DNA of 64,000 bases from JAABQG01 sp963726365 (GTDB taxonomy: Bacteria > Pseudomonadota > Gammaproteobacteria > Burkholderiales > Burkholderiaceae_C). This document shows, piece by piece, positions 26,630 through 37,198 of this stretch. The notes under the pieces are model-generated. The model saw only the letters and a list, made by a program, of their open reading frames with translations, did no database searches and was not told the origin of the DNA. Where the stretch lies: assembly GCA_963726365.1 (NCBI GenBank), contig CAVSCI010000003.1, positions 434,001-498,000 on the forward strand, written 5' to 3'. A program made the position numbers and the translations under genes. The first letter of the stretch is position 1. The number at the start of each line of letters is the position of its first letter.

Positions 26630-28115
26630 ATGAATCGCGAAATGTTGATGTTGGTCGAAGCCATCTCGCGCGAGAAGAACGTCGAGCGTGATGTGGTGTT
26701 TGGTGCGGTGGAGTCTGCCCTTGGCGCAGGCCACCAAGAAACTCTACAAGGGTGAAGTGGATATCCGTGTCGCGGTGGACCGCGACAGCGGCAACTATGA
26801 GACCTTCCGCCGCTGGCTGGTGGTGCCCGATGAGGCCGGTCTGCAGAATCCTGATGCGGAAGAGCTGTTGATGGATGCGCGTGATCGCATCGCCGATGTG
26901 GAGGAGGGCGAGTACATCGAGGAATCGGTGGAGTCCGTGCCGATCGGGCGAATCGGCGCGATGGCAGCCAAGCAGGTGATCCTGCAGAAAATTCGTGATG
27001 CCGAGCGCGAAATGTTGCTGAACGACTTCATGTCGCGGGGCGACAAGATTTTGGTCGGTACGGTCAAGCGCATGGACAAGGGCGACATCATTGTGGAGTC
27101 AGGCCGCGTTGAGGGGCGTCTGCGCCGCGGCGACATGATCCCCAAGGAGAACCTGCGCAGCGGGGACCGCGTGCGCGCCATGATCATGGAGGTCGACCTG
27201 ACGCTGCGCGGCGCGCCCATCATTCTGTCGCGTTCAGCCCCCGAGTTCATGATGGAGCTTTTCCGCCAGGAAGTGCCCGAAATCGAGCAGGGCCTGCTGG
27301 AGATCAAGACCTGCGCCCGTGATCCGGGTTCGCGCGCAAAGATCGCCGTGCTGTCCCACGACAAGCGGGTCGATCCCATCGGCACCTGTGTCGGTGTGCG
27401 CGGTACCCGCGTCAATGCGGTCACCAACGAGCTCGCTGGCGAACGTGTCGACATCGTGCTGTGGAGCGAAGATCCTGCCCAGTTCGTGATCGGCGCGCTG
27501 GCGCCCGCCAACGTGTCCTCGATCGTGGTGGACGAAGAGCGCCATGCCATGGATGTGGTGGTCGACGAGGAGAATCTTGCCATCGCCATCGGCCGTGGCG
27601 GCCAGAACGTGCGCCTGGCGTCCGAACTGACCGGTTGGAAGATCAACATCATGGACGCCGCCGAGTCGGCCCAGAAGCATGCCGAGGAATCCGACACGAT
27701 CCGCAAGCTGTTCATGGAAAAGCTTGATGTCGACCAGGAAATCGCCGACATCCTCTTTACCGAAGGCTTCACCAGCCTTGAAGAGGTGGCCTACGTGCCG
27801 ATCCAGGAAATGCTGGAAATCGCCAGTTTCGACGAAGACACGGTGAGCGAATTGCGCTCCCGCGCCAAGGATGCCTTGCTGACGATGGAAATCGCTCGCG
27901 AGGAAAGCGTCGAAGAGGTCTCGCAGGACCTGCGCGACCTGGAGGGCCTGACGCCAGAGCTCATTGCAACGCTTGCCGAAGGTGGCGTGCACACCCGCGA
28001 CGAACTGGCCGATCTGGCCGTCGACGAACTCACAGAACTCACCGGCCAGTCCGAGGACGAAGCCAAGGCATTGATCATGAAGGCGCGCGAGCATTGGTTC
28101 GCGGGCCAAGAGTAA
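26630..28115 (+). CDS. nusA: Transcription termination/antitermination protein NusA (one frameshift)
   Basis: About 494 aa after removing an extra T at 26721-26722. It starts MNREMLMLVEAISREKNV with a GGACAGGAG ribosome site. N-terminal RNA polymerase-binding domain, S1 domain (LVGTVKRMDKGDIIVESGR), KH domains (VGVRGTRVNAVTNELAGE and AIGRGGQNVRLASELTGW) and two acidic C-terminal repeats are all seen. The break joins VVFGAVESAL to AQATKKLYKGEVD exactly. nusA is essential in relatives, so the break is probably a sequence error. Confidence 0.93.
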
Positions 28116-28139
28116 TGGTCATGGAGGCAAGAACCGAAT

Positions 28140-31076
28140 ATGTCCAGTACCACCGTAGCCGAGTTTGCAAGTGAACTCAAGAAATCGACCGAAACCCTGC
28201 TTGACCAGCTGAAATCTGCGGGCGTGCCCAAGGGGTCGGCCGCTGATGCGCTGACCGAGGGCGACAAGCAGAAGCTGTTGAGCTATCTTCAGGCCAGCCA
28301 TGGCACAGCCACGGCCGATCGCAAGAAGATCACCCTGGTGAAGAAGTCCACCAGCGAAATCAAGCAGGCTGACTCCACCGGCAAGGCTCGCACCATCCAG
28401 GTGGAGGTGCGCAAGAAGCGTACCTTTATCAAGCGTGATGAAGATGTTGCCGGTGCGGCCGAATTTTCTGCCGCAGAGCCTGAACAGGAGACTTCAGGCG
28501 CACCCTTGATTGACGAGGCTGAATTGTCTAGGCGCGAGGAAGAGGCGCGCCATCAGGCAGAGTTCATCCGGCGCCAGGAAGAAGAACTCTCAGAGCGGCG
28601 TCGCCAGCGCGAAGCCCAGGAAGCGCGCGAACGAGAACAGATCGAACTGGCGGAGCAGGCCGAAAAGGCGGCCGCTGCGTCAGAAGCTGAAAGCGAACGG
28701 GCGGAAATTCCAGCTGTCGAAGCGTCGTCGTCCGTGGCGCCGGTGGCCAAGGCCGCTGCGGAACAAGGCGCTGAAGCCCGCGAGCGTGCTGCCGTGGCTG
28801 AAAAAGCCAGGGAGGCGGCGCGCGCCAAGGTGGCAGCCGAATCGAAAGTCCGCGCCGATGAAGAGGCCGTGCGCGCCAGCGAACTCAATAGCCGGCGCAA
28901 CAAGGCGCTCGCTGAGGCCGAGGCCATTCGCGCCATGATGAGCGCGCCCAAGCGGGTTCTGGTTGCACACAAGCCCGAAGTTGCAAAGCCTTTGGCGAAG
29001 CCCGAAGACGCCAAGCCTGGCATGAAGGGCACCCTGCACAAGCCCGCAGGCGCGCCCGCGGGCTCGGCGGCTCGACCGGGGACGGCTCAGGCAGTGCCAT
29101 CGAGCAGCACCACGCCGGGCAACAAGGAAGTCAAGTCCGCCAAGCTGTCTTCCAGCTGGGCGGGTGACCCCGCCAAAAAGAAAGCGATTCCAACCCGCGG
29201 CGACGCGAGTGGGGGTGTGGGGCGGCCGGGCAATAACTGGCGCAGCGGGCCTCGTGGCCGGCGCGGCAATGATCGCGATCGCGGTGATTTCCATGCGCAG
29301 GCTGCACCCGCCGAGGCACGCACGCTGGAAGTGCATGTGCCCGAGACCATCACGGTGGCCGAACTGGCCCACAAGATGGCGATCAAAGCGTCCGAGGTGA
29401 TCAAGCAGCTCATGAAGCTCGGCCAGATGGTCACGATCAACCAGCCGCTGGACCAGGACACCGCGATGATCCTGGTCGAGGAACTCGGACACAAGGCCGT
29501 GGTGGCCGCACTCGACGATCCGGAAGCATTCACCGACGAAGAGGTGCTGCAGCAAAATGCGGAATCCTTGCCGCGCGCTCCAGTGGTCACAGTCATGGGT
29601 CACGTTGACCACGGCAAGACCTCTCTGCTCGACTACATCCGCACCGCCAAAGTCGCAGCGGGTGAAGCCGGCGGCATTACCCAGCACATCGGTGCCTACC
29701 ACGTGGAAACCCCACGGGGCATGGTGTCCTTCCTGGACACCCCGGGTCACGAGGCCTTCACGGCCATGCGGGCACGCGGCGCGAATGCCACCGACATCGT
29801 GATCCTGGTGGTGGCCGCCGATGACGGCGTGATGCCCCAGACCCGGGAAGCCATCAAGCATGCGAAAGCGGCGGGCGTGCCCATCGTTGTGGCGATCAAC
29901 AAGATCGACAAGCCCGGTGCCAACGCCGACCGCGTCAAGCAGGAACTCGTGGTCGAGGACGTGGTGCCCGAGGAATTCGGCGGGTCTTCACCGTTCGTGG
30001 CGGTATCGGCCAAGACCGGGCAAGGTATCGATGACCTGCTCGAGCAGGTTCTCCTGCAGGCTGAAGTGCTGGAACTCAAGGCACCAGTTGACGCCATGGC
30101 CAAGGGCCTGGTCATCGAAGCCCGCCTCGACAAGGGCCGCGGCCCCGTCGCCACGGTGCTGGTCCAGTCGGGTACGCTCAAGACCGGAGATGTGGTGCTG
30201 GCAGGCCAGACCTATGGCCGCGTGCGTGCCATGCTGGACCAGAACGGCAAGTCGATCAAGGATGCGGGTCCCTCTATTCCAGTTGAGATCCAGGGCCTGA
30301 CCGAGGTGCCGCAGGCTGGCGACGAGTTCATGGTCCTGACCGATGAGCGCAGGGCCCGGGAAATCGCGACCTACCGCGCGGGCAAGTTCCGCAACACGAA
30401 ACTGGCCCGGCAGCAGGCGGCCAAGATGGACAACATGTTCTCGGACCTGTCCGCAGGCGAAGTCAAGACGGTGCCGATCATCATCAAGGCCGACGTCCAG
30501 GGCTCGCAGGAGGCGCTCGGGCAATCACTGCTCAAGTTGTCGAACGACGAGGTCAAGGTCCAGCTGGTGTACTCGGCCGTGGGCGGCATCAGCGAGTCCG
30601 ACGTGAACCTTGCGATCGCGTCGAAGGCCCTCATCATCGGCTTTAACACGCGCGCAGATGCGGGAGCCCGAAAGCTGGCCGAAAGCAATGGCGTCGAGAT
30701 TCGTTACTACAGCATCATTTATGACGCCGTGGACGAGCTCAAGGTCGCGATGTCCGGGATGCTCGCGCCCGACAGGCGCGAAGAGGTCATTGGCACGGCG
30801 GAAATTCGCACGGTGTTCGTGGCGACCAAGATTGGCACGGTGGCCGGTTGCATGGTCACCTCCGGCAGTGTCAACCGCAGCGCGCATTTCCGCCTGCTGC
30901 GCGACAACGTCGTGATCTACACCGGCGAACTTGACTCGCTCAAGCGCATGAAGGACGACGTTCGCGAAGTCAAGGAAGGCTTCGAGTGCGGTATCAAGCT
31001 CAAGAACTACAACGACATTGCTGTCGGTGACCAGCTTGAGTTCTTCGAGATCAAGGAAATCGCCCGGACGCTGTAA
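28140..31076 (+). CDS. infB: Translation initiation factor IF-2
   Basis: A 978-aa GTPase that brings fMet-tRNA to the ribosome. It has an N-terminal IF2N domain (TVAEFASELKKSTETLLDQLKSAGV), and a long Ala/Glu/Lys/Arg-rich linker (about residues 100-390, coiled-coil-like EEEARHQAEFIRRQEEEL). A second IF2N repeat (VAELAHKMAIKASEVIKQLM) is followed by the G domain with GHVDHGKTS (about 487), DTPGHEAF and NKIDKP, then the C-terminal tRNA-binding domains. It starts 24 bases after nusA. Confidence 0.96.
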   Translation: MSSTTVAEFASELKKSTETLLDQLKSAGVPKGSAADALTEGDKQKLLSYLQASHGTATADRKKITLVKKSTSEIKQADSTGKARTIQVEVRKKRTFIKRDEDVAGAAEFSAAEPEQETSGAPLIDEAELSRREEEARHQAEFIRRQEEELSERRRQREAQEAREREQIELAEQAEKAAAASEAESERAEIPAVEASSSVAPVAKAAAEQGAEARERAAVAEKAREAARAKVAAESKVRADEEAVRASELNSRRNKALAEAEAIRAMMSAPKRVLVAHKPEVAKPLAKPEDAKPGMKGTLHKPAGAPAGSAARPGTAQAVPSSSTTPGNKEVKSAKLSSSWAGDPAKKKAIPTRGDASGGVGRPGNNWRSGPRGRRGNDRDRGDFHAQAAPAEARTLEVHVPETITVAELAHKMAIKASEVIKQLMKLGQMVTINQPLDQDTAMILVEELGHKAVVAALDDPEAFTDEEVLQQNAESLPRAPVVTVMGHVDHGKTSLLDYIRTAKVAAGEAGGITQHIGAYHVETPRGMVSFLDTPGHEAFTAMRARGANATDIVILVVAADDGVMPQTREAIKHAKAAGVPIVVAINKIDKPGANADRVKQELVVEDVVPEEFGGSSPFVAVSAKTGQGIDDLLEQVLLQAEVLELKAPVDAMAKGLVIEARLDKGRGPVATVLVQSGTLKTGDVVLAGQTYGRVRAMLDQNGKSIKDAGPSIPVEIQGLTEVPQAGDEFMVLTDERRAREIATYRAGKFRNTKLARQQAAKMDNMFSDLSAGEVKTVPIIIKADVQGSQEALGQSLLKLSNDEVKVQLVYSAVGGISESDVNLAIASKALIIGFNTRADAGARKLAESNGVEIRYYSIIYDAVDELKVAMSGMLAPDRREEVIGTAEIRTVFVATKIGTVAGCMVTSGSVNRSAHFRLLRDNVVIYTGELDSLKRMKDDVREVKEGFECGIKLKNYNDIAVGDQLEFFEIKEIARTL

Positions 31077-31102
31077 GGCGCACCGAACCGATGGACTGAC
31101 CT

Positions 31103-31474
31103 ATGCCGGCAAGGAAATCCTCCACGCCCAATCGCGCCTTCAAGGTCGCGGACCAGATCCAGCGCGATCTGGCCGACCTGATCGCGCGTGAGCTCAAGGA
31201 TCCCCGCGTCGGCATGGTGACGATCCAGGCGGTCGAGGTCACCCCGGACTACGCGCACGCCAAAGTCTTCTTCAGCGTGCTGACGGGTGACCCGGTCGAA
31301 ACCGCGCAAGGACTCAATGCCGCCGCCGGGTTCCTGCGCAGTGGCTTGTTCACGCGCTTGCATATTCACACGGTGCCGACACTGCACTTCGTTTATGACC
31401 GGACGACAGAGCGTGCCGCCGACATGAACGCCCTGATCGCCAAGGCGGTCTCCTCTCGCGCCAAGGACGACTGA
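31103..31474 (+). CDS. rbfA: 30S ribosome-binding factor RbfA
   Basis: A 123-aa KH-like protein for late 16S rRNA processing: RAFKVADQIQRDLADLIARELKDPRVGMVTIQAVEVTPDYAHAKVFFSV in pieces, and LRSGLFTRLHIHTVPTLHFVYD. Normal length. Three bases separate its stop from truB. Confidence 0.95.
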   Translation: MPARKSSTPNRAFKVADQIQRDLADLIARELKDPRVGMVTIQAVEVTPDYAHAKVFFSVLTGDPVETAQGLNAAAGFLRSGLFTRLHIHTVPTLHFVYDRTTERAADMNALIAKAVSSRAKDD

Positions 31475-31476
31475 AC

Positions 31477-32445
31477 ATGAACGCGCCTCGCACACGGGTG
31501 CAACGGCGCCCTGTGCATGGGGTGCTCTTGCTGGACAAGCCATTGGGCCTGTCCAGCAACGACGCCCTGCAGAAGGCGAAATGGCTGTTGCGCGCCGAAA
31601 AGGCCGGGCACACCGGCACGCTGGACCCCCTGGCCACCGGCGTGCTTCCCTTGTGCTTTGGCGCGGCAACCAAGTTCAGCCAGATCCATCTCGATGCCAA
31701 CAAGACCTATGAGGCCGTGGTCCGCTTCGGCGTCAAGACATCGACCGGCGATGCCGAGGGCGAGGTGGTCGGCGAGTGGCCTGTGACGCACACGCCGGCC
31801 GACCTGGCCGTCGTGCTGCAGCGATTCACCGGAGCGATCCGGCAGGTGCCGCCGATGCACAGCGCGCTCAAGAAGGACGGCAAGGCGCTGTACGAGTACG
31901 CGCGCGCCGGCATCGAAGTTGAGCGTGAAGCACGCAATGTCGATATTTTTGAGCTAAAAGTGCTCGATGCCAGCTTCGGTGGGTCAGAGTCAGCTATAAA
32001 AATAAGAGTATCCTGCAGCAAGGGAACCTATATTCGAACGCTGGGGGAAGACATTGGGGAAGCCCTCGGCTGCGGTGCGCATCTGACGGCCTTGCGCCGT
32101 GTCGCAACGGGTCCGTTTGAGGCTTCTCAATGCGTGACGCTGGCGGCGCTCGAAGCCATGACCGAGTCCCAACGCGAGGCCTGCCTGCTGCCCGTCGAGT
32201 CTTTGCTGACCGATCACATGCCCGTCATGCTGGACGCTGAAAATACCAGCCGGTTCCTGAGCGGTTTACGCCGCCGCGGCGCCTGGGCTGATCAGCCCCG
32301 TGTCGCGGTTTACGGCGCCTTGCCTCGCGCGCTGCTGGGCACGGCCCACATTGTTTCGGGTGAGTTGATCCCGGGGCGGCTCTTGAGTCCGCCCGAAGTT
32401 GAACAGATTTTGAAAAGTTCGCCGCAAGCCCTGTGCGCGGCATAA
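31477..32445 (+). CDS. truB: tRNA pseudouridine(55) synthase TruB
   Basis: A 322-aa enzyme making pseudouridine 55 in tRNA. It has VHGVLLLDKPLGLSSNDALQ, the catalytic Asp in HTGTLDPLATGVLPLC, KTYEAVVRFGVKTSTGDAEG and CSKGTYIRTLGEDIGEALGC. The segment FELKVLDASFGGSESAIKI is formed by a reverse-oriented mini-repeat copy, at a surface strand before the CSKGTYIR motif, and still keeps the reading frame. Confidence 0.95.
   Translation: MNAPRTRVQRRPVHGVLLLDKPLGLSSNDALQKAKWLLRAEKAGHTGTLDPLATGVLPLCFGAATKFSQIHLDANKTYEAVVRFGVKTSTGDAEGEVVGEWPVTHTPADLAVVLQRFTGAIRQVPPMHSALKKDGKALYEYARAGIEVEREARNVDIFELKVLDASFGGSESAIKIRVSCSKGTYIRTLGEDIGEALGCGAHLTALRRVATGPFEASQCVTLAALEAMTESQREACLLPVESLLTDHMPVMLDAENTSRFLSGLRRRGAWADQPRVAVYGALPRALLGTAHIVSGELIPGRLLSPPEVEQILKSSPQALCAA
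31952..31997 (-). repeat. Mini-repeat copy 6 (inside truB)
   Basis: Minus strand: ATAGCTGACTCTGACCC then ACCGAAGCTGGCATCGAGC. It is diverged but keeps the ATAGCT, GACC, CGAAGCTGG order. In truB the reverse frame gives ASFGGSESAI, the same frame used by copy 1. Confidence 0.55.
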
Positions 32446-32455
32446 GGAGAGTCCC

Positions 32456-34277
32456 ATGAGCAAGCAAATTCGCAACATCGCCATCATCGCCCACGTGGAC
32501 CACGGCAAGACCACCATGGTCGACCAGCTGCTGCGCCAGTCCGGCACCTTTGCCCAGCCACGAAAAAGTGGTCGACACCGTGATGGACAACAACGCGATC
32601 GAAAAAGAGCGCGGCATCACCATCCTGGCCAAGAACTGCGCGGTGACCTGGGAAGGCACGCACATCAACATCGTCGATACCCCCGGCCACGCCGACTTCG
32701 GCGGCGAAGTGGAGCGCGCGCTGTCCATGGTCGATGGTGTGGTGTTGCTGATCGATGCGCAGGAAGGCCCCATGCCACAAACCCGCTTCGTGACCAAGAA
32801 GGCGCTGGCCCTGGGCCTCAAGCCCATTCTGGTCGTGAACAAGGTGGACAAGCCCGGTGCGCGTCCGCAATTCGTGGTCAATGCCGCATTCGACCTGTTT
32901 GACAAGCTTGGTGCCACGGATGAACAACTTGACTTCCCGGTGGTCTACGCTTCGGGCATCAATGGCTGGTCGTCCATGGAAGAGGGCGGGCAAGGCGAGC
33001 AATGGGGCCCCGACATGTCGGCGCTGTTCAACACCATCCTCAAGCATGTGCCGCACCAGGAGGGCGATCCCAATGCGCCGCTGCAACTGCAAATTTCCGC
33101 ACTCGACTTCTCGACCTTCGTCGGTCGCATTGGCGTCGGGCGTATCAGCCAGGGCACGATCCGGCCCATGATGGACGTGGTGGTGATGGAAGGGCCGGAT
33201 GGCAAGCCCGTCAAGGGGCGCGTCAACCAGGTACTGACCTTCGAGGGCCTGGAGCGCATGCAGACCACGGAAGCCGGCCCCGGTGAAATCGTCCTGATCA
33301 ACGGCATTGCCGAGATTGGCATTGGCGTGACCATCACTGACCCGATCAATCCGATGCCGCTGCCCATGCTGAAGGTCGATGAGCCGACGCTGACCATGAA
33401 CTTCTGCGTCAACACCAGCCCGCTGGCTGGCCGCGAAGGCAAGTACGTCACGAGCCGCCAGATCTGGGACCGCCTGCAGAAGGAACTTCAGCACAACGTC
33501 GCCCTGCGCGTCAAGGAAACCGACGAGGAAGGCATTTTTGAAGTCATGGGCCGCGGTGAACTGCACCTGACCATCCTGCTGGAAAACATGCGCCGCGAAG
33601 GTTTCGAGCTGGCCGTCAGCAAGCCACGGGTGGTGTTCAAGGAAGTGAATGGCGAGAAATACGAGCCGATCGAGATGGTGACCGCCGACATCGAGGAGCA
33701 GCATCAGGGCGGCGTGATGCAGGCCCTGGGCGAGCGCAAGGGGGAGCTGAGCAACATGGAGCCGGACGGCCGGGGCCGGGTGCGCCTGGAATACCGCATT
33801 CCGGCGCGGGGCCTGATCGGCTTCACCAACGAATTCCTGAACCTGACCCGTGGCACCGGACTCATCAGCAACATTTTTGACAGCTACGAGCCGCACAAGG
33901 GTGACATCGGCGGCCGCAAGAACGGCGTGCTGATTTCCATGGATGCCGGTGAGATTTTCACCTACGCGCTGGGCAAGCTCGATGACCGCGGGCGCATGTT
34001 CGTGCGCGCCAACGATCCGGTGTACGAAGGCATGATCGTGGGCATCCACAACCGCGAAAACGATCTGGTGGTCAACGCCACGCGTACCAAGCAGCTGACC
34101 AACTTCCGTGTCAGCGGCAAGGAAGACGCCATCAAGATCACGCCGCCGATCGACTGCACGCTGGAGTACGGCGTGGAGTTCATCGAGGAGGACGAACTGG
34201 TCGAAATCACGCCCAAGTCCATTCGCTTGCGCAAGCGCCACCTGAAGGAAAGCGACCGCAAGCGCGCCTCGCGCTGA
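32456..34277 (+). CDS. typA: Translational GTPase TypA/BipA (one frameshift)
   Basis: About 606 aa after correcting one extra C at 32553-32555 (SGTFA / SHEKVVDTVMD junction). It has NIAIIAHVDHGKTTMVDQLL, GITILAKNCAV, DTPGHADFGGEVER, VNKVDKPGARP, EF-G-like domains and the BipA C-terminal domain (LGKLDDRGRMFVRANDPVYEGMIVGIH, ENDLVVNATRTKQLTNFR). It acts on ribosomes under stress and in 50S assembly. Ten bases after truB, probably the same transcript. Confidence 0.94.
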
Positions 34278-34358
34278 GCGGGTGTCCCGCAGTCCATTGC
34301 CAGCGCGGAACATGACACCGCAGGCGCCCGGTTCCCGGTACTCACCAGTGCTCATGGC

Positions 34359-35243
34359 ATGAAGCTCAGCCATAGCCAGGCGGTGGTGGTCATGGTGGCT
34401 GTCGCGCTGATGTGGTCCATCGCCGGTGTGGTCACGCGCCAACTCGAGCATGCGCGCAGTTTTGAAGTCACGTTCTGGCGCAGCTTCTTCACGGCGATTT
34501 CATTGCTGGTGATCCTGCCTTTGTGGCAAGGGCGCGGGGTCTTCGCCCGGATGCATTGGCGCAGCCTCGCATTCTGGCTCTCCGGCCTGTGCTGGAGCGT
34601 GATGTTCACGGCCTTCATGGTGGCGCTCACCCTGACCAGCGTGGCCAACGTGCTGATCACCCTGGCGATAGGCCCCTTGCTGACCGCCCTGACCGCGCGC
34701 ATCTTCATCGGCCACCGCCTGCCGGCACGCACCTGGGTGGCGATTGCCGTGGCGGGCGCGGGCATCGCCTGGATGTATGGCGCGCAGGTCGAGCTGGGGC
34801 AGGATGCACAGCGCATCGGGGCGATGGTGGCGCTTTGTGTGCCGGTCGCCGGCGCCATCCAGTGGACCATCGTCCAGCGCTGCCAGGCGCATGGGGAGTC
34901 CATCGATCTGGTGCCGTCGGTCCTGGTCGGCGCGGTCATCTCTGCGCTGGTCACGCTACCGCTGGCTTTTCCGATGGAGGCCACGCGCACCGATATTGCC
35001 TGGCTGGCCCTGCTGGGCCTGGTTCAGTTGGCGATTCCCTGCGTCCTGTCTGTGCTGTGCGCGCGGGTGCTGAAGGCGCCCGAGGTTTCACTGCTCGCCT
35101 TGCTGGAAGTGGTCTTCGGCATCGCACTGGCCTGGATCGGTGCCCATGAAGCGCCCGGTGCCACGGTGTTGACGGGGGGAACCCTGGTGATCGGCGCGCT
35201 CGTTGTCAATGAACTGCTTGGATGGAGACAAAGAAATGTCTGA
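34359..35243 (+). CDS. DMT superfamily (EamA) permease
   Basis: A 294-aa inner-membrane protein with ten hydrophobic helices in two EamA repeats (ALMWSIAGVVTRQLEHARSFEVTFWRSFF; second half GAMVALCVPVAGAIQW). The substrate is unknown; relatives export amino acids or metabolites. Its stop overlaps the next gene start by eight bases, suggesting co-translation with the hydratase-family gene. Confidence 0.85.
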   Translation: MKLSHSQAVVVMVAVALMWSIAGVVTRQLEHARSFEVTFWRSFFTAISLLVILPLWQGRGVFARMHWRSLAFWLSGLCWSVMFTAFMVALTLTSVANVLITLAIGPLLTALTARIFIGHRLPARTWVAIAVAGAGIAWMYGAQVELGQDAQRIGAMVALCVPVAGAIQWTIVQRCQAHGESIDLVPSVLVGAVISALVTLPLAFPMEATRTDIAWLALLGLVQLAIPCVLSVLCARVLKAPEVSLLALLEVVFGIALAWIGAHEAPGATVLTGGTLVIGALVVNELLGWRQRNV

Positions 35244-36330
35244 TGTGATGACTGAACTGCAGGGCCGCATTGGCTTCATTACACTCAACCGCGCCCGTGC
35301 GTTGAACGCACTTTCGCTGGCCATGATCCGCAAGCTCACGGCTGCCTTGCTGGCCTGGCAGGATGATCCCCAGGTGCTGGCCGTGGCCGTGCGGGGCATG
35401 GGCCGGGACGGGCCTTTCGGCGCCTTCTGCGCGGGCGGCGACATCCGTTTCTTCCATCAGGCGGCCCTGGCCGGCAACCCGGAACTGGAGGACTTCTTCA
35501 CGGAAGAATACGCGCTCAACCACCTGATCTACAAGTACCCCAAGCCCTACATCGCTTTCATGGACGGCGTCGTCATGGGCGGTGGCATGGGGATCAGCCA
35601 GGGGGGCAGCGTGCGCATGGTCAGCGAGCGCACGAAGATGGCGATGCCGGAAACCCACATCGGCCTGTTTCCCGACGTGGGTGGCGGCTATTTCCTCAGC
35701 CGTTGTCCAGGCCATGTGGGCGAATACCTGGCGCTCACCGGGCACACGCTGGGCGGGCACGAGGCGGTGGCCGTGGGCCTGGCCGACGGTTACGTCGATT
35801 CCGGGCGCCTGCCCATCCTGTGGGACACCCTTGGGGCGACACCCTTTGAATCGAGCGAGGCTGTCGAGCACTGGATTGCTACCAGTTTCGCAGCAAACAA
35901 CGACCGTCCGACGCTGGCAATACACCAAATAAACTCATTTTTTGGTCGGGAAACGGTGCCGGCCATCCTGGAGGCCCTGGAAGCCGACGCCAGCGCATGG
36001 GCGCAGGGCACGGCAGCCGTGCTGCGCAAGCGCTCGCCACTGATGTTGCATGTGGTGCTGGAACAGGTCCGTCGCGCCCGCGCCATGGGGCTTGCCGATG
36101 ATTTGCGCATGGAGCGCGACATGGTTCGGCACTGCTTCAACACCGTGCACCTTGGGCGATCGGGCAGCGGCAGCGAGACGGTCGAAGGGGTCCGTGCACT
36201 CGCGGTGGACAAGGACCACAGCCCCCGCTGGAACCCGCGGCGCATCGAGGATGTGACGCCGGAGATGGTGGCACCGTTTTTCGTCAGCCCGTGGCCCGCG
36301 CATGCCCATCCACTGCGCATGCTGTCCTGA
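35236..36330 (+). CDS. 3-hydroxyisobutyryl-CoA hydrolase-like enoyl-CoA hydratase family enzyme
   Basis: A 364-aa crotonase-fold protein. It has GAFCAGGDIRFFHQ (oxyanion hole), VMGGGMGISQGGSVRMVSERTKMAMPE and HIGLFPDVGGGYFLSRCPG. The length and the C-terminal domain fit the HIBCH group of valine breakdown better than ordinary hydratases. A mini-repeat forms the segment FAANNDRPTLAI, followed by AT-rich codons (IHQINSFF) unlike the rest of the gene. The true substrate needs assay. Confidence 0.85.
   Translation: MSDVMTELQGRIGFITLNRARALNALSLAMIRKLTAALLAWQDDPQVLAVAVRGMGRDGPFGAFCAGGDIRFFHQAALAGNPELEDFFTEEYALNHLIYKYPKPYIAFMDGVVMGGGMGISQGGSVRMVSERTKMAMPETHIGLFPDVGGGYFLSRCPGHVGEYLALTGHTLGGHEAVAVGLADGYVDSGRLPILWDTLGATPFESSEAVEHWIATSFAANNDRPTLAIHQINSFFGRETVPAILEALEADASAWAQGTAAVLRKRSPLMLHVVLEQVRRARAMGLADDLRMERDMVRHCFNTVHLGRSGSGSETVEGVRALAVDKDHSPRWNPRRIEDVTPEMVAPFFVSPWPAHAHPLRMLS
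35892..35920 (+). repeat. Mini-repeat copy 7 (inside the hydratase-family gene)
   Basis: AGCAAACAACGACCG then TCCGACGCTGGCAA. It is translated as AANNDRPTLA, the same frame as in cysN (ANNDHSTLG). Confidence 0.8.
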
Positions 36331-36349
36331 GCGCCGGCGCAGGAGTCAC

Positions 36350-37198
36350 TCACAACTGCTGGTAGATCACCTGGGCCAGCTGCATCAGGTTTTCGCGTGA
36401 CAGTCCGCCTGCCAGTGCATAGCCAAAGCCCTGGTCGACCCAGTAAAAACCTGGGACCGGCCCTGCGTTCGAGAAACTGAAGGCCGTTTCCAGGCGGGCT
36501 GCGGCGTCGCCCGTGCCGTCGATGGCGCCCAGGTACAGGGTCACCCGTTCGCCCCCTTTTGCCTGGTACATGAACTGCGCGCGCGCGCCGCCATCGCCGG
36601 GCAGCAGGCGTCCACCAACGAGCTCAAAGCCCTGTGTCGAAAGGTCCGGTATCTTCAAGGGCCGTCCGACACGCTTGGACAACCACTGCACGAGATGTTC
36701 CTGCTGGGCCGCCGAGACCTCTACCGGGTGACGCACTTCCGGGGCGTAAACGGCATGTGCCACCGCGGCCTGACGGGCGAACTCCAGACCATTCCCGTGC
36801 GATTTGGCCACCACAACACCCGCACCAGTGCGCACGGATTGCCATTGCCCGTGCGACAACCAGCCGGCTCCGAAGACCACCAGGACGCTGGCCGCCATGC
36901 CACCCCAACGCCACCACTGGCCCTTGCGCTCGTGCGAATCAGCCAGCCGCTGCGCCGCTGCCATCAGGGCGGGGGGAACTGGCTCGTCCAACAGGCGCGA
37001 GTGCAGGGCGCGCAGGGTATTTCGTTGCTCGCGAAAGGCGGCGAGCGAGGCCGAAGCCGCGGGGTCGTCCATCAGACGGGCTTCCAGCCGGACCCGCTCT
37101 GCGGCCGACACGCGTCCGTCGAGCAAGGCATGCAACGCGTCGTCGTTCACGGGCTGTCGGGGGTCATGCGGGTCCATGGTGCATTCCTGCGAGGTCAT
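36350..37198 (-). CDS. Anti-sigma factor with one membrane helix
   Basis: A 282-aa protein. The N-terminal part (LHALLDGRVSAAERVRLEARL) resembles RsiW/ChrR-type anti-sigma domains, although no zinc-binding HxxxCxxC is seen. A single helix lies at WGGMAASVLVVFGAGWLS (about residues 96-113), and a periplasmic domain follows. It starts in a four-base overlap with the ECF sigma gene, so it should hold that sigma at the membrane. Confidence 0.8.
   Translation of the reverse strand: MTSQECTMDPHDPRQPVNDDALHALLDGRVSAAERVRLEARLMDDPAASASLAAFREQRNTLRALHSRLLDEPVPPALMAAAQRLADSHERKGQWWRWGGMAASVLVVFGAGWLSHGQWQSVRTGAGVVVAKSHGNGLEFARQAAVAHAVYAPEVRHPVEVSAAQQEHLVQWLSKRVGRPLKIPDLSTQGFELVGGRLLPGDGGARAQFMYQAKGGERVTLYLGAIDGTGDAAARLETAFSFSNAGPVPGFYWVDQGFGYALAGGLSRENLMQLAQVIYQQL

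Noticed and set aside
32484..34451. Long open frame on the minus strand opposite typA
   Set aside because: It is antisense to a conserved GTPase gene and its peptide is rich in His/Asp/Val/Gln as expected from GC-rich codon shadows; no family features.
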